Positions 15,015 to 23,064 of a stretch of 37,593 nt of DNA are shown in pieces. The position numbers and the translations under genes are program-made. Source of the stretch: Candidatus Tayloriibacteriota bacterium (GTDB taxonomy: Bacteria > Patescibacteriota > Minisyncoccia > Phycocordibacterales > CAIRYW01); assembly GCA_029288615.1 (NCBI GenBank), contig JARIGV010000015.1, positions 1 to 37,593 of the forward strand. Reading direction: 5' to 3'. The notes under the pieces were generated by a model that was not told the origin of the DNA, did not search any database, and saw only the letters and a list, made by a program, of their open reading frames with translations. Position 1 is the stretch's first letter; each line of letters opens with the position of its first letter.

Positions 15015-15842
15015 ATGAACAATTTAAATGCACAACAAGTCATTCTCGTAGCCCTTCTTGTGGCCATTGTCACATCAATAACAACAGGTATTGTGATTTT
15101 TTCTTTGTCTGACCAGTCAGGTGGAAATGTATCGCAAACGATTTATCGTGTTGTTGAAAAAACAATTGCTGCGGCGACAACTCCTGATTCGCCTGTACGT
15201 AATATTGTGCCAGCAAAACCAGATACATCGGTGACACCCACACAGCTTCCACTCTCAACAATCGCATCAAATGCTGGAAAAAGTCTCATTCGTATTTATT
15301 CAGTTGAGCAAGGTAGTGGGCAGAAAACTTTTGTTACAGACGCTGTGTCGCTTGGATCAAAAGGACTTCTCGTTGGGGTAGACCTTGGAACAAATGGAAC
15401 AGTCATTGCTGAGGGTTCAAATCTCCATGCGGTGACAGCGGATGGACAAGAATTCCAAGTGAGCGTGAAAAAACAAGCATTCATTGGTTCTATGTCACTT
15501 TTTGCACTTGTTGATAGTAAAGATCAGGCAAAAATTACCTCGGCTCCGCTCACAAACTTTGGGTCACTAAAACTTGGGTCTAACGTCATTGCATTCGGAG
15601 GAAAAGAGACCGACAATGTCATTTCAACAGGAATAGTGAGCGAATTTAAAGGAAGCGGAAATGTCACAAATGATAATTCTGACATTGCTGTAACAGATAT
15701 GATGCTCACATCACGTATTTCTGGTTTTGAGCTTCTCGATACTTCAGGAAATCTTGTTGGGCTCATCTACTTATTCGAACCAGGACAGGGAGCAAAATAC
15801 TTAAGCATTGATGAAATAAAGAAACTGTCCGAGACACTTTAG
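15015..15842 (+). CDS. Membrane-anchored trypsin-fold protein, probably catalytically dead
   Basis: A 275-aa protein with one N-terminal helix (about residues 9-30) and a Pro/Thr linker. The beta-rich domain follows the order of DegP/HtrA-like serine proteases: IASNAGKSLIRIYSV, a first barrel ending VALVD-like (LFALVDSKD), then LGSNVIAFGG, ISTGIVSEF and a last segment SRISGFELLDTSGNLVGLI. The usual GNSGGP serine loop is replaced by RISGFELL, and no TNxHV histidine motif is present, so it probably binds rather than cuts. The ATG at 15015 was chosen since the helix starts just after it. It lies 18 bases before the Clp gene. Confidence 0.55.
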   Translation: MNNLNAQQVILVALLVAIVTSITTGIVIFSLSDQSGGNVSQTIYRVVEKTIAAATTPDSPVRNIVPAKPDTSVTPTQLPLSTIASNAGKSLIRIYSVEQGSGQKTFVTDAVSLGSKGLLVGVDLGTNGTVIAEGSNLHAVTADGQEFQVSVKKQAFIGSMSLFALVDSKDQAKITSAPLTNFGSLKLGSNVIAFGGKETDNVISTGIVSEFKGSGNVTNDNSDIAVTDMMLTSRISGFELLDTSGNLVGLIYLFEPGQGAKYLSIDEIKKLSETL

Positions 15843-15859
15843 AAATCTAAACAAAACAT

Positions 15860-18553
15860 ATGCCACCATTTGGAAATTTCACAACAAAAGCAAAAGAAAC
15901 CATACGGAAAGCGCATGAACTTGCGATAGAGAGGGGACAAAACCATGTGAACCCGCTCCATCTTTTGGCTGCGCTTCTTCTTCAGGATGAGAGTATGGTT
16001 GCATCAATTCTCGATAAGCTCGAGGTAGATTCTGTGCTTCTTACAGATTCACTCTTCGATGCGCTTGAAGGGCCAGAGACAGCTCAGGTTCTTTCTTCTT
16101 CATATCAGATTTATCTTACGCCAGAGCTTGCTTCAATTATTGAAACTTCAGGAAAAATTGCAGCAAACCTCAAGGACGAATTTATTTCAACAGAACATCT
16201 TTTTATCGCCCTTTGTGATGTGCAAAGCACAGCGAAAGAAATGTTGTCGCGATTTAAGATTCAGAAAGATGCTGTGGTGCGTGTTGTCCAAGAACTTAAG
16301 AGTGGAAATGTCATCGATACACCATCACCAAAGAAATTCAAAGCACTCAATAAATACACAAGAAATCTGACAAAGCTCGCAAAGGAAAATAAACTTGATC
16401 CTGTCATTGGGCGAGACACTGAAATTGCACGAGTTGTGCAGATTCTTTCAAGACGAACAAAAAATAATCCAATACTTATCGGTGAAGCTGGAGTCGGTAA
16501 GACTGCGATTATTGAAGGTCTCGCTGGGCGAATTGCAGTAGGAGATGTGCCAGAATCTCTTCGCGATAAAGAACTTGTCTCACTTGATCTCGGGTCGCTT
16601 GTTGCTGGTACAAAATATCGAGGAGAATTTGAAGAGCGTCTCAAAAATATTTTGAAGGATATTGAGAAATCAGAAGGACGAGTCATTCTTTTTATTGATG
16701 AAATTCACACTATTGTTGGAGCTGGAGCTGCTGAAGGATCTCTTGATGCTTCAAATATGCTCAAACCCGCTCTTGCTCGTGGAGAGCTTCGAGCTGTGGG
16801 AGCGACAACTCTTCGCGAATATCAGAAACATATTGAGAAAGACCCAGCTCTTACACGACGTTTCCAGCCTGTATATGTCTCAGAGCCTTCTACAGAAGAT
16901 GCTATAGCAATTCTTCGAGGTCTTAAAGACAAATATGAGCTTTACCATGGTGTTCGTATCACAGATGATGCGATCGTTGCCGCGGTAAATCTCTCGTCTC
17001 GCTACATAACAGAGCGATTTCTTCCTGACAAAGCCGTGGATCTTATCGATGAATCTGCGTCATCTCTTAAAATTTCACTTGAGAACAAGCCACCAATGCT
17101 TGAGGAGGCTCACAGAAAAATAATGCGTCTTGAAATTGAGAAAGAAGCACTTCGTAAAGAAAGTGAGAGCAGTAAGACTGCAAAAGAGCGAGTAAAAGAA
17201 ATCGAACAACAGATCGCAGATCTTCATGAAGAAACCTCGGAGCTTGAACTTAAATGGAAAAACGAAAAAGAAATTCTCTCAGATATCAAAGCGATTAAAA
17301 AGCAGCTCGAACATCTTCGTATTGAAGCTGATAATGCTGAGATGCAAGTAGATCTCGCAAAGGCTGCAGAGATTCGTTATGGAAGGATTCCAAATCTTAC
17401 AAAAGATCTTGATAATAAAAACAAGAAACTCAAAAAACTCCAGAGCTCACGAAGAATCCTTAAAGAGGAGATTACAGAAAGCGATATTGCTGATGTTGTC
17501 TCACGTTGGACAGGAATTCCGGTGTCACGAATGCTCGAACACGAGGCTCAAAAACTTGCTCGCATGGAAGAAGTCCTAGAGAAACGTGTTGTTGGTCAAA
17601 ATAATGCTGTAAAAACGATTTCAGACACGATAAAGAGAAGTCGTGCAGGTATTGGAGATCCAAACAGACCAATCGGCTCATTCCTTTTTCTAGGACCTAC
17701 AGGAGTAGGAAAGACTGAACTTACAAAAGCACTCGCAGAATTTCTTTTCGATGACGACAAAGCACTTGTTCGCGTCGACATGTCGGAATTTATGGAGAAA
17801 CATGCAGTGTCGAAGATCATTGGTGCTCCACCTGGATATGTTGGATATGAAGAAGGTGGAAATCTTACAGAACTCATTCGACATCGACCATATTCAGTCG
17901 TGCTTTTCGACGAGATCGAAAAGGCGCATCCAGAAGTTTTCAACATTCTACTTCAGGTTCTCGACAACGGACGTCTTACAGATGCAAAAGGCCGCACAGT
18001 AAACTTCAAAAACACCGTCATCATTCTTACGTCAAACATTGGTGCACAGTATATTGACCGCATGCAGAAGGTTGGATTCTCACATAATGAAACTGAAAGA
18101 GAGAATTATGAGGATGCGAAGAAAAAAGTTTCTGAGTCTCTTAAGGAATATTTCCGACCAGAATTCTTGAACCGTCTTGATGACATCATCATCTTCGATA
18201 TTCTTTCACCAGAAAATATTCGAAATATCGTTAACATTCAGGTAGAGATGGTTCGTGAGCGTCTCGCAGGAAAAGAAATTTCTCTCGACCTTTCTTCTGA
18301 GGTCTACGATTATCTTGCGAAGGAAGGATATAATCCGCAGTATGGTGCACGACCTTTGAAGAGATTGATTCAGAATAAGATTCTCAATCCCGTTGCACAT
18401 CTCATTATCACAAAGGGTGTGGTAAAGGGAGGAGTGGTAACGGTTGGACTTAAAAACAATGAACTTACTTTCGATGTAAAAAAGGGAAGAAAGGGAAGCA
18501 TTATTGTGGATAAGGGAATTGTGTCGGAAAGTCAGACACATTCAGCTAAGTAA
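15860..18553 (+). CDS. Clp/Hsp100 AAA+ ATPase with ClpB-type middle domain
   Basis: An 897-aa two-ring-module unfoldase. Order: double Clp-N domain (1-145), D1 with Walker A GEAGVGKT (208-215) and Walker [11 protein letters not shown], a long middle coiled coil (about 408-540, ending in IRYGRIPNL as in ClpB), and D2 with GPTGVGKTE (612-620), [11 protein letters not shown] and the C-terminal [10 protein letters not shown]. The middle domain length points to the disaggregase ClpB. Yet D2 also carries a VGF (738-740) where ClpC-type proteins have their ClpP-binding loop. It may therefore serve ClpP, or be a hybrid. A strong terminator follows. Confidence 0.92.
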   Translation: MPPFGNFTTKAKETIRKAHELAIERGQNHVNPLHLLAALLLQDESMVASILDKLEVDSVLLTDSLFDALEGPETAQVLSSSYQIYLTPELASIIETSGKIAANLKDEFISTEHLFIALCDVQSTAKEMLSRFKIQKDAVVRVVQELKSGNVIDTPSPKKFKALNKYTRNLTKLAKENKLDPVIGRDTEIARVVQILSRRTKNNPILIGEAGVGKTAIIEGLAGRIAVGDVPESLRDKELVSLDLGSLVAGTKYRGEFEERLKNILKDIEKSEGRVILFIDEIHTIVGAGAAEGSLDASNMLKPALARGELRAVGATTLREYQKHIEKDPALTRRFQPVYVSEPSTEDAIAILRGLKDKYELYHGVRITDDAIVAAVNLSSRYITERFLPDKAVDLIDESASSLKISLENKPPMLEEAHRKIMRLEIEKEALRKESESSKTAKERVKEIEQQIADLHEETSELELKWKNEKEILSDIKAIKKQLEHLRIEADNAEMQVDLAKAAEIRYGRIPNLTKDLDNKNKKLKKLQSSRRILKEEITESDIADVVSRWTGIPVSRMLEHEAQKLARMEEVLEKRVVGQNNAVKTISDTIKRSRAGIGDPNRPIGSFLFLGPTGVGKTELTKALAEFLFDDDKALVRVDMSEFMEKHAVSKIIGAPPGYVGYEEGGNLTELIRHRPYSVVLFDEIEKAHPEVFNILLQVLDNGRLTDAKGRTVNFKNTVIILTSNIGAQYIDRMQKVGFSHNETERENYEDAKKKVSESLKEYFRPEFLNRLDDIIIFDILSPENIRNIVNIQVEMVRERLAGKEISLDLSSEVYDYLAKEGYNPQYGARPLKRLIQNKILNPVAHLIITKGVVKGGVVTVGLKNNELTFDVKKGRKGSIIVDKGIVSESQTHSAK

Positions 18554-18561
18554 ATTAAATA

Positions 18562-18595
18562 CAAAAGCCGCAGCCATTGGCTGCGGCTTTTGTTT
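18562..18595 (+). terminator. Terminator after the Clp ATPase gene
   Basis: A 14-bp stem CAAAAGCCGCAGCC / GGCTGCGGCTTTTG with loop ATT, then TTTA. It isolates the ATPase gene from tRNA-Tyr. Confidence 0.9.
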
Positions 18596-18623
18596 ATGTT
18601 ATCCTGTCTTCTACAACAAATAT

Positions 18624-18710
18624 GCGTCGGTGGCGGAGTGGTCAATCGCAACAGACTGTAAATCTGTCGCCCTCTGGGCTACGAAGGTTCGAATCCTTCC
18701 CGGCGCACCA
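18624..18710 (+). tRNA. tRNA-Tyr (anticodon GTA)
   Basis: A class II tRNA: acceptor GCGTCGG pairs with CCGGCGC, the anticodon stem is ACAGA / TCTGT with loop CTGTAAA, it has a long variable arm, the T-arm is GAAGGTTCGAATCCTTC, and CCA is encoded (18708-18710). No tRNA-copy element follows it. Confidence 0.96.
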
Positions 18711-18750
18711 CATTTGATTTATTTAAAAACTGTAGTAATATACTGCCACT

Positions 18751-18903
18751 ATGTCACAGGACAATCTTATACAGCTTAAAAACAAGGAAACAGGCGAGGT
18801 GTATTGGTCTCGTCGCAATCGAAAGGCGCCTAAGAAGGTGGAAGTAAAGAAATACAGCGCAAAACTTCGAAAGCACGTAGTTTTCAAGGAATCTAAGAAA
18901 TAA
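18751..18903 (+). CDS. rpmG: 50S ribosomal protein L33
   Basis: A 50-aa protein of the large subunit. The N-terminal IQLKNKETGEVYWSRRNR and C-terminal KKYSAKLRKHVVFKESK match the L33 pattern (beta ribbon, then Lys-Tyr..Arg-Lys-His..Lys-Glu). The zinc cysteines of some L33 are absent (C-minus type). TATACT (18739-18744) ends 6 bases before the ATG, suggesting an independent leaderless transcript, though it also sits directly after tRNA-Tyr. A terminator follows at 18911-18936. Confidence 0.9.
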   Translation: MSQDNLIQLKNKETGEVYWSRRNRKAPKKVEVKKYSAKLRKHVVFKESKK

Positions 18904-18910
18904 ACAATAT

Positions 18911-18936
18911 AAAAGACCGGCGAAAGCCGGTCTTTT
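18911..18936 (+). terminator. Terminator after rpmG
   Basis: AAAAGACCGGC / GCCGGTCTTTT stem with a short GAAA loop and T-run. Confidence 0.9.
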
Positions 18937-18952
18937 GCTATACTTTATGTGA

Positions 18953-19132
18953 ATGAAATACTTGTTCCTCCCCATGCTTTTTCTTCCATTTTTAGGATGC
19001 GAAAATGTTGGTGAATTTCAGAGACATCTTCCTGAAACTCTGCAAACTATGGATAAGTTAAACGCTGGACTTCAAAAGATGGCAGATAATATGAAAGAAA
19101 AAGAAACAGCTTCCGTTAAAGCCCAAGAGTGA
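18953..19132 (+). CDS. Small putative lipoprotein
   Basis: A 59-aa orphan. The N-terminus MKYLFLPMLFLPFLGC is a short signal peptide with a lipobox-like FLGC (cysteine at residue 16). The mature 44 residues are helical and charged (LPETLQTMDKLNAGLQKMADNMKEKE). It ends TGA followed by two in-frame TAA codons. TATACT at 18939-18944 ends 8 bases before the ATG. It looks like a small entericidin-like or coiled-coil surface lipoprotein, but the family is not recognised. Confidence 0.65.
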   Translation: MKYLFLPMLFLPFLGCENVGEFQRHLPETLQTMDKLNAGLQKMADNMKEKETASVKAQE

Positions 19133-19182
19133 TAATAATTTACTCATGGGCTAATTTTTGATATTGTGTCCACACAACAAAC

Positions 19183-19253
19183 GGGCGATTAGTTAAATGG
19201 CATAACTACGGTCTCCAAAACCGTCGTCGTAGGTTCGATTCCTACATCGCCCG
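19183..19253 (+). tRNA. tRNA-Trp (anticodon CCA)
   Basis: The acceptor GGGCGAT pairs with ATCGCCC, the anticodon stem is ACGGT / ACCGT with loop CTCCAAA, the T-arm is GTAGGTTCGATTCCTAC, the discriminator is G, and CCA is not encoded. A long folded element carrying copies of its 3' end follows. Confidence 0.96.
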
Positions 19254-19420
19254 CAATGATTTGCAAGAAAGCCTAAACGGTTTTCGCGCAAATAATCATT
19301 TCGTAGTGATGTGGGAATCGAAAGGCGCAGGCCGACGGGCCGAGCCGGAGTCGCACAAAATTTCAGCAGAAATTTATGTGTGACCGATTCCTACATTTGA
19401 GTCGAAGGAGATTCCTACAC
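19254..19420 (+). repeat. tRNA-templated folded element behind tRNA-Trp
   Basis: A hairpin (AATGAT..TTGC / GCAAAT..ATCATT, 19255-19300) starts one base after the tRNA. Next are an inverted T-arm copy (19308-19322, one mismatch to 19234-19248), hairpin A (GGC..GGCC-GACG-GGCC..GCC), and hairpin B (GTCGCA at 19350, TTTCAGCAGAAA at 19361-19372, TGTGACCGA at 19379-19387). A 12-base exact direct copy follows at 19385-19396, and a second short copy at 19410-19419. GTGGGAATCG can pair with CGATTCCTAC to close a three-way junction. Spacing matches the tRNA-Leu(TAA) element base for base. Confidence 0.75.
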
Positions 19421-19444
19421 TGCCAACCACTACCCCATCCATAT

Positions 19445-19472
19445 TTGACATATACATATATTATGCTATAAT
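19445..19472 (+). promoter_or_regulatory. Consensus promoter of the 54-aa orphan
   Basis: A perfect TTGACA (19445-19450), 16-base spacer and perfect TATAAT (19467-19472). The expected start is at the ATG (19480), so the mRNA would be leaderless. It is the best promoter match in the window. Confidence 0.9.
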
Positions 19473-19479
19473 ATACTCA

Positions 19480-19644
19480 ATGAATACTCGTTCTACCCAA
19501 CGCCGTCAATCGCAGCCGACTCAATCGTGGATGTCCGTACCAACTACGGCTTTCCGCAATGATCCGGCTCTCCAGCCACAAGCTCGCCGCGAGGTTCGCC
19601 TCACGAGCTTCCAGCTTGGCAAGAGCCAGCACCGGACAAACTAA
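19480..19644 (+). CDS. Small basic Arg/Gln/Ser-rich orphan protein
   Basis: A 54-aa basic protein (MNTRSTQRRQ start; ends QLGKSQHRTN) with no helix or cysteine; the family is not recognised. It has a perfect promoter and a strong terminator of its own and is clearly GC-rich (40 of 60 bases at 19561-19620) against an AT-rich background, so it is probably strongly expressed. The same roughly 225-base transcript could instead be a small RNA. A nucleic-acid-binding role is only a guess from its charge. Confidence 0.55.
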   Translation: MNTRSTQRRQSQPTQSWMSVPTTAFRNDPALQPQARREVRLTSFQLGKSQHRTN

Positions 19645-19664
19645 ACGGCGACATCCATATTCAA

Positions 19665-19706
19665 AACGACCTTCCGAAACTCTGGTTTCGGAAGGTCGTT
19701 CGCTTT
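19665..19706 (+). terminator. Strong terminator after the 54-aa orphan
   Basis: A perfect 16-bp stem AACGACCTTCCGAAAC / GTTTCGGAAGGTCGTT with loop TCTG, then CGCTTTTATT. It also separates the convergent miaA gene, whose stop lies at its edge. Confidence 0.9.
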
Positions 19707-20593
19707 TATTGAAGAAATTTTTTTACCTCACTAAAAATTTTCTTATTTGTCGGTTTGAACCATTTTATATTTTTGTCTCGTTTAAACCATGTCATCTGTC
19801 TTTTTGCATAGTGCCAGATCTTCGTATTTAATTTTGTGATCATTTCTTCTTTTGTGATTTTCTTTTGAAGATAGAGGGCAAGATATCTATACTCAAGACC
19901 TAACTCGTCCATTCTTTTCCATGAAACGCTATTTGCATGAAGCTTTTCTGCTTCGCGAAGCATTCCCATTTTAATTCGCTTCACAAGGCGATCATGAATT
20001 CTTTTTTGAATAATTTCTTTTCGGAAGCAAACTCCAATTTTAAGCACTTCATATTTTGACTCCGTTTTTATTTCTGGAACCTTGCCGAGAGCTTTGACAA
20101 TTTCGATTGCGCGAATGAGTCGTACTTTATTATTCTGATCGATCGTTTGGGCTCGTTTTGAATCAAATTTTAAAAGCTCTTTAAAAAGGGAAGCTGCAGA
20201 TTTTTTCTCAAGTGATTTCCTAAGTTTTGAATTTGGCGGAACTTCAGGAAAAACATTCCCACTGACAAGTGCGTCTATATAAAAACCTGTTCCACCACAA
20301 ATGATTGGAGTTTTATTTTTGTTTAAAATCTTTTGAATTGCTTTTTCTCCATGCTTTTGAAAATCGGAAACACTGAATTTTTTCTTTGGACCCACAACAT
20401 CAAGAAGATAGTGAGGAATACCTTTCATTTCTTTTTTTGTGATCTTTCCTGTGCCAATATCGAGTCTTTTATACACTTGTCGTGAATCAGCCGAAATAAC
20501 CTCACCTCCAATTTTTTTGGCGATGTCTACCGCAAGATCGCTCTTTCCGGAGGCGGTTGGGCCGCAGATAACAATAATTTTCGGCTTGTTCAT
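19706..20593 (-). CDS. miaA: tRNA dimethylallyltransferase
   Basis: Adds an isopentenyl group to A37 of tRNAs that read codons starting with U, such as the Cys, Trp, Tyr and Leu(TAA/CAA) tRNAs encoded here. The 295 aa show the P-loop GPTASGKSD, the SADSRQVYK substrate motif, IPHYLLDVVGP, GGTGFYIDAL, MDELGLEYRY and the C-terminal YAKRQMTWFKRD. A promoter-like pair TTAACT (20623-20628) and TATAAA (20600-20605), 17 bases apart, ends 6 bases before the ATG. Confidence 0.95.
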   Translation of the reverse strand: MNKPKIIVICGPTASGKSDLAVDIAKKIGGEVISADSRQVYKRLDIGTGKITKKEMKGIPHYLLDVVGPKKKFSVSDFQKHGEKAIQKILNKNKTPIICGGTGFYIDALVSGNVFPEVPPNSKLRKSLEKKSAASLFKELLKFDSKRAQTIDQNNKVRLIRAIEIVKALGKVPEIKTESKYEVLKIGVCFRKEIIQKRIHDRLVKRIKMGMLREAEKLHANSVSWKRMDELGLEYRYLALYLQKKITKEEMITKLNTKIWHYAKRQMTWFKRDKNIKWFKPTNKKIFSEVKKFLQ

Positions 20594-20599
20594 GGCCGC

Positions 20600-20628
20600 T
20601 TTATAGCACTTCTTTATAATAAAGTTAA
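20600..20628 (-). promoter_or_regulatory. Promoter of miaA
   Basis: Minus-strand TTAACT (20623-20628), 17-base spacer, TATAAA (20600-20605), 6 bases to the ATG: a probable leaderless start. Confidence 0.5.
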
Positions 20629-20630
20629 GT

Positions 20631-20657
20631 AAATAAAATTGCGCCTTTACGGGGCGC
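20631..20657 (-). terminator. Possible terminator of the HAD-like gene
   Basis: A minus-strand GCGCC / GGCGC hairpin followed by AATTTTATTT, placed right after the stop at 20658. Confidence 0.5.
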
Positions 20658-21506
20658 TTATTCTCCAGTTGGGTTTTTTGCTACCCATGTGTACTCATTT
20701 GCAATGTCCATTCCTCTTCTTCTTTCGATTTCATCCATCACCACATCAACCACTTCCTCTGATGGATGCCAGACTTTTATAAGCCCGAAGCTCTTAATAA
20801 TGGCGAAAGCTTTTCCGAAAGTTTTGTAGGACTGATCAATGCAAAGCTTGTAGAGCTCGTACGCTACCCATGAATGCGTTGCCAGAAGACTCTGTACCTT
20901 ATCACGAATTGAGGCATGTGGATCGTTCCGCGAATCATAATGCGCGGTTTTTGCCGCATGCTGAGGCAACTCGAAGGTCACACTCATATCGCTTTTCGGG
21001 ATGCTTATCTCGCGGATGCTTTCACTGAAGAAAGTGGGAATGTTCTCCCATCTTTTTACTTTAAGACTTTGCGGCACCGGGCGCGTCTCATCTTGTGAAA
21101 TGAAACAACGATTAATGTCGCTAAGTGAAGAAAGTTCCTCAGTGATGCTTCCTGCGAAATGAGTCAGTCTCATATCTTGGCATTTTTTAGCAAAAAGTTT
21201 TCGAGGTGCAAATGTGATGCTATCTTCAGGTAGACCACATCGCTCAAAAAACTCTTGTCGCTTCAGCCATTGGCGCACCCTCACGAAGGTTGTGTGGCTC
21301 GATTCCATGCAAATGACGACTTGAGCATGAAGATCGCTAGTGATATGGTGTAGCGCTCTAACAGCTGCTTCAACTACCATGCCATCTGGCATATCAAACC
21401 ATGCACATGCGTAAGGGGATATTCTGGCTCTTGGAGGGATTATATTTCTGCGTGGATCGAATCCAAAAATGATTGGACTCGAATCAGCGGATCCTTTGAG
21501 GTTCAT
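20658..21506 (-). CDS. HAD-like protein with C-terminal helical extension
   Basis: A 282-aa cytoplasmic protein. The middle (about residues 62-130: AQVVICMESSH, RVRQWLKRQEFFERCGLPED, ITFAPRKLFAKKCQDMRLTHFAGSITEELSSL) follows a HAD-phosphatase family. In that family such a segment reads roughly as W-L-x-x-x-G-F-Y-E-R-T-G-I-P followed by an L-T-H-F-V-D-D-R acidic pair. Here the acidic DDR is AGS, and no DxD is visible near the N-terminus, so catalysis is doubtful. The last 90 residues are helical and could be a winged-helix or partner-binding part. Function unknown; distant homology is my inference. Confidence 0.5.
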   Translation of the reverse strand: MNLKGSADSSPIIFGFDPRRNIIPPRARISPYACAWFDMPDGMVVEAAVRALHHITSDLHAQVVICMESSHTTFVRVRQWLKRQEFFERCGLPEDSITFAPRKLFAKKCQDMRLTHFAGSITEELSSLSDINRCFISQDETRPVPQSLKVKRWENIPTFFSESIREISIPKSDMSVTFELPQHAAKTAHYDSRNDPHASIRDKVQSLLATHSWVAYELYKLCIDQSYKTFGKAFAIIKSFGLIKVWHPSEEVVDVVMDEIERRRGMDIANEYTWVAKNPTGE

Positions 21507-21570
21507 ACTGCATTAGGTGTACTCCTCGGAGTCACTAAAGTCAATTTAGAAAAAGTGTAAAAGTTTTGTG

Positions 21571-21651
21571 TGCCGGAGGTGGGACTCGAACCCACACATC
21601 TTTCGATACACGATTTTGAGTCGTGCGCGGCTACCATTACGCCACTCCGGC
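21571..21651 (-). tRNA. tRNA-Leu (anticodon CAA)
   Basis: A class II tRNA: acceptor GCCGGAG pairs with CTCCGGC, the anticodon stem is CACGA / TCGTG with loop CTCAAAA, it has a long variable arm, and the T-arm is GTGGGTTCGAGTCCCAC. CCA is not encoded. No tRNA-copy element follows, although its T-arm equals that of tRNA-Leu(TAA). Confidence 0.95.
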
Positions 21652-21714
21652 AATGCGCACACTATAACAGAGCAAATAATTTTTTTCCATAAAAAGTTCT
21701 GATACAATAGGCAC

Positions 21715-22695
21715 ATGGAATTTTACAATAACTCGATATTCTGGATTGAAACAGAAAAAATTAAACCAAACCCTTTTCAACCACGAAAAGAATTTGATGA
21801 AGACAGACTTAAAGATTTGGCGATGTCGATTCGACAGTATGGAATTTTGCAGCCCTTGGTAGTAACACGAAAAGAAGTACAAAGAGAAGATGGAACTTTT
21901 TATTCCGTCTATGAACTCATCTCAGGTGAACGTCGACTTCGTGCATCAAAGATTGCAGGATTGTCACAAGTTCCAGCGATCATCAAAACAGGTGATGAGA
22001 CAGATAAGATGAAACTTGAGCTCGCGATCATTGAAAACCTTCAGCGAGAAGATCTTAATCCTGTTGACCGCGCAAAAGCGTTCAAACAGCTTGTTGAAGA
22101 TTTTAAACTCACACACGCAGAAGTTGCAAAGAAAGTAGGGAAGAGTCGTGAATATGTTTCAAACAGTATTCGAATGCTTTTGCTTCCGGAAGAAATCATT
22201 AATGCACTTTCTGAAGGAAAGATTACAGAAGGTCATACACGACCGATCCTCATGCTTATCGATCGCCCTGAAGAGCAGCGTGTTCTTTTCCGCGACATCA
22301 TGAATAAAAAGATGACGGTGCGAGAGGCTGAAGGTGTGGCTCGACGTATTGCATACGAAAAAGTTCGCAAACATAATATTTTTGTTGATCCTGAAACTGT
22401 AGAAATCGAGGAGAAACTCACTGAGGCTCTTGGTACTAGAGTTGTCATCGAAAAGAAGCCAGATGGAGCCGGAAAAATTCACATTGAATATTTCTCAAAC
22501 AACGATCTACACTCGATCTTCGATCTTATAAAGAAAAATTTTGAAGCAAAAGCAGGAATGCTGGCTCCTGTATCAGCGCTTGACTCAAATCTTCCGAAAG
22601 ATGAAACTCATGCGCTCATGGATGATAAACCTGCAGAAGAAGTAAAGCAGGAAGAAGAGGAAGACCTATACAATCTCGATAACTTTTCTGTCTAA
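21715..22695 (+). CDS. parB: ParB/Spo0J-family chromosome partition protein
   Basis: Binds parS sites and, as a CTP-dependent clamp, helps chromosome segregation. The 326 aa include the N-terminal ParB domain (KIKPNPFQPRKEFDEDRLKDLAMSI, IRQYGILQPLVV, SGERRLRASKIAGL), IIENLQREDLNPVDRAKAF, and the helix-turn-helix THAEVAKKVGKSREYVSNSIRML. A C-terminal dimerisation part and an acidic tail (EEVKQEEEEDLYNLDNFSV) follow. No parA gene is adjacent, unlike most chromosomes. TACAAT (21703-21708) ends 6 bases before the ATG. No clear parS palindrome was noticed in the flanks. Confidence 0.93.
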   Translation: MEFYNNSIFWIETEKIKPNPFQPRKEFDEDRLKDLAMSIRQYGILQPLVVTRKEVQREDGTFYSVYELISGERRLRASKIAGLSQVPAIIKTGDETDKMKLELAIIENLQREDLNPVDRAKAFKQLVEDFKLTHAEVAKKVGKSREYVSNSIRMLLLPEEIINALSEGKITEGHTRPILMLIDRPEEQRVLFRDIMNKKMTVREAEGVARRIAYEKVRKHNIFVDPETVEIEEKLTEALGTRVVIEKKPDGAGKIHIEYFSNNDLHSIFDLIKKNFEAKAGMLAPVSALDSNLPKDETHALMDDKPAEEVKQEEEEDLYNLDNFSV

Positions 22696-22718
22696 TAAAA
22701 AAATGATAGGGTGAGGAC

Positions 22719-22991
22719 ATGAGTTCCTTGAAAAAGAAAAGGAAGAAGAAAACCCTTCTAAGTTATATTATCTATACGGTATACCCTTCATCGACTGAAG
22801 CAGAGCTCCGGAAGGTTTCGGAAAAGATGATCTACAGCGGTGCAACCATGGATTTTTTTTCTGAGCCAGGTTCGCAGGTCTTTCTATCCGAGCAAACCTG
22901 GAAGGAGTATGTAAATGATCAGATTGCTGAGTTACGAACAAAACTTAAGGGGAGGGCATGGCTTCGAATTTGCTTACGACGCTTCAGATAA
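22719..22991 (+). CDS. Small basic orphan protein
   Basis: A 90-aa protein with a very basic N-terminus (LKKKRKKKTLL), a middle PSSTEAELRKVSEKMIYSGATMDFFSEPGSQVFLSEQTWKEYVNDQI and a basic C-terminus (LRICLRRFR). No known family is recognised. GAGGA sits just 1-2 bases before the ATG, too close to be an optimal ribosome site. Its stop lies inside the terminator hairpin. Confidence 0.5.
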   Translation: MSSLKKKRKKKTLLSYIIYTVYPSSTEAELRKVSEKMIYSGATMDFFSEPGSQVFLSEQTWKEYVNDQIAELRTKLKGRAWLRICLRRFR

Positions 22992-23010
22992 TATCTGAAG
23001 CAATTTTATT
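22981..23010 (+). terminator. Terminator overlapping the stop of the basic orphan
   Basis: A GCTTCAGAT / ATCTGAAGC stem followed by AATTTTATTT; the gene's TAA is within the loop side. Confidence 0.7.
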
Positions 23011-23064
23011 TATAAGTGACAGAAAAGCTCTACCTTTACGTCTACGTAGGAAACAGTTCTTACT

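Noticed and set aside
18504-18779. A 91-codon frame across tRNA-Tyr
   Set aside because: It runs through the tRNA and the terminator; the real small gene here is rpmG in another frame at 18751.
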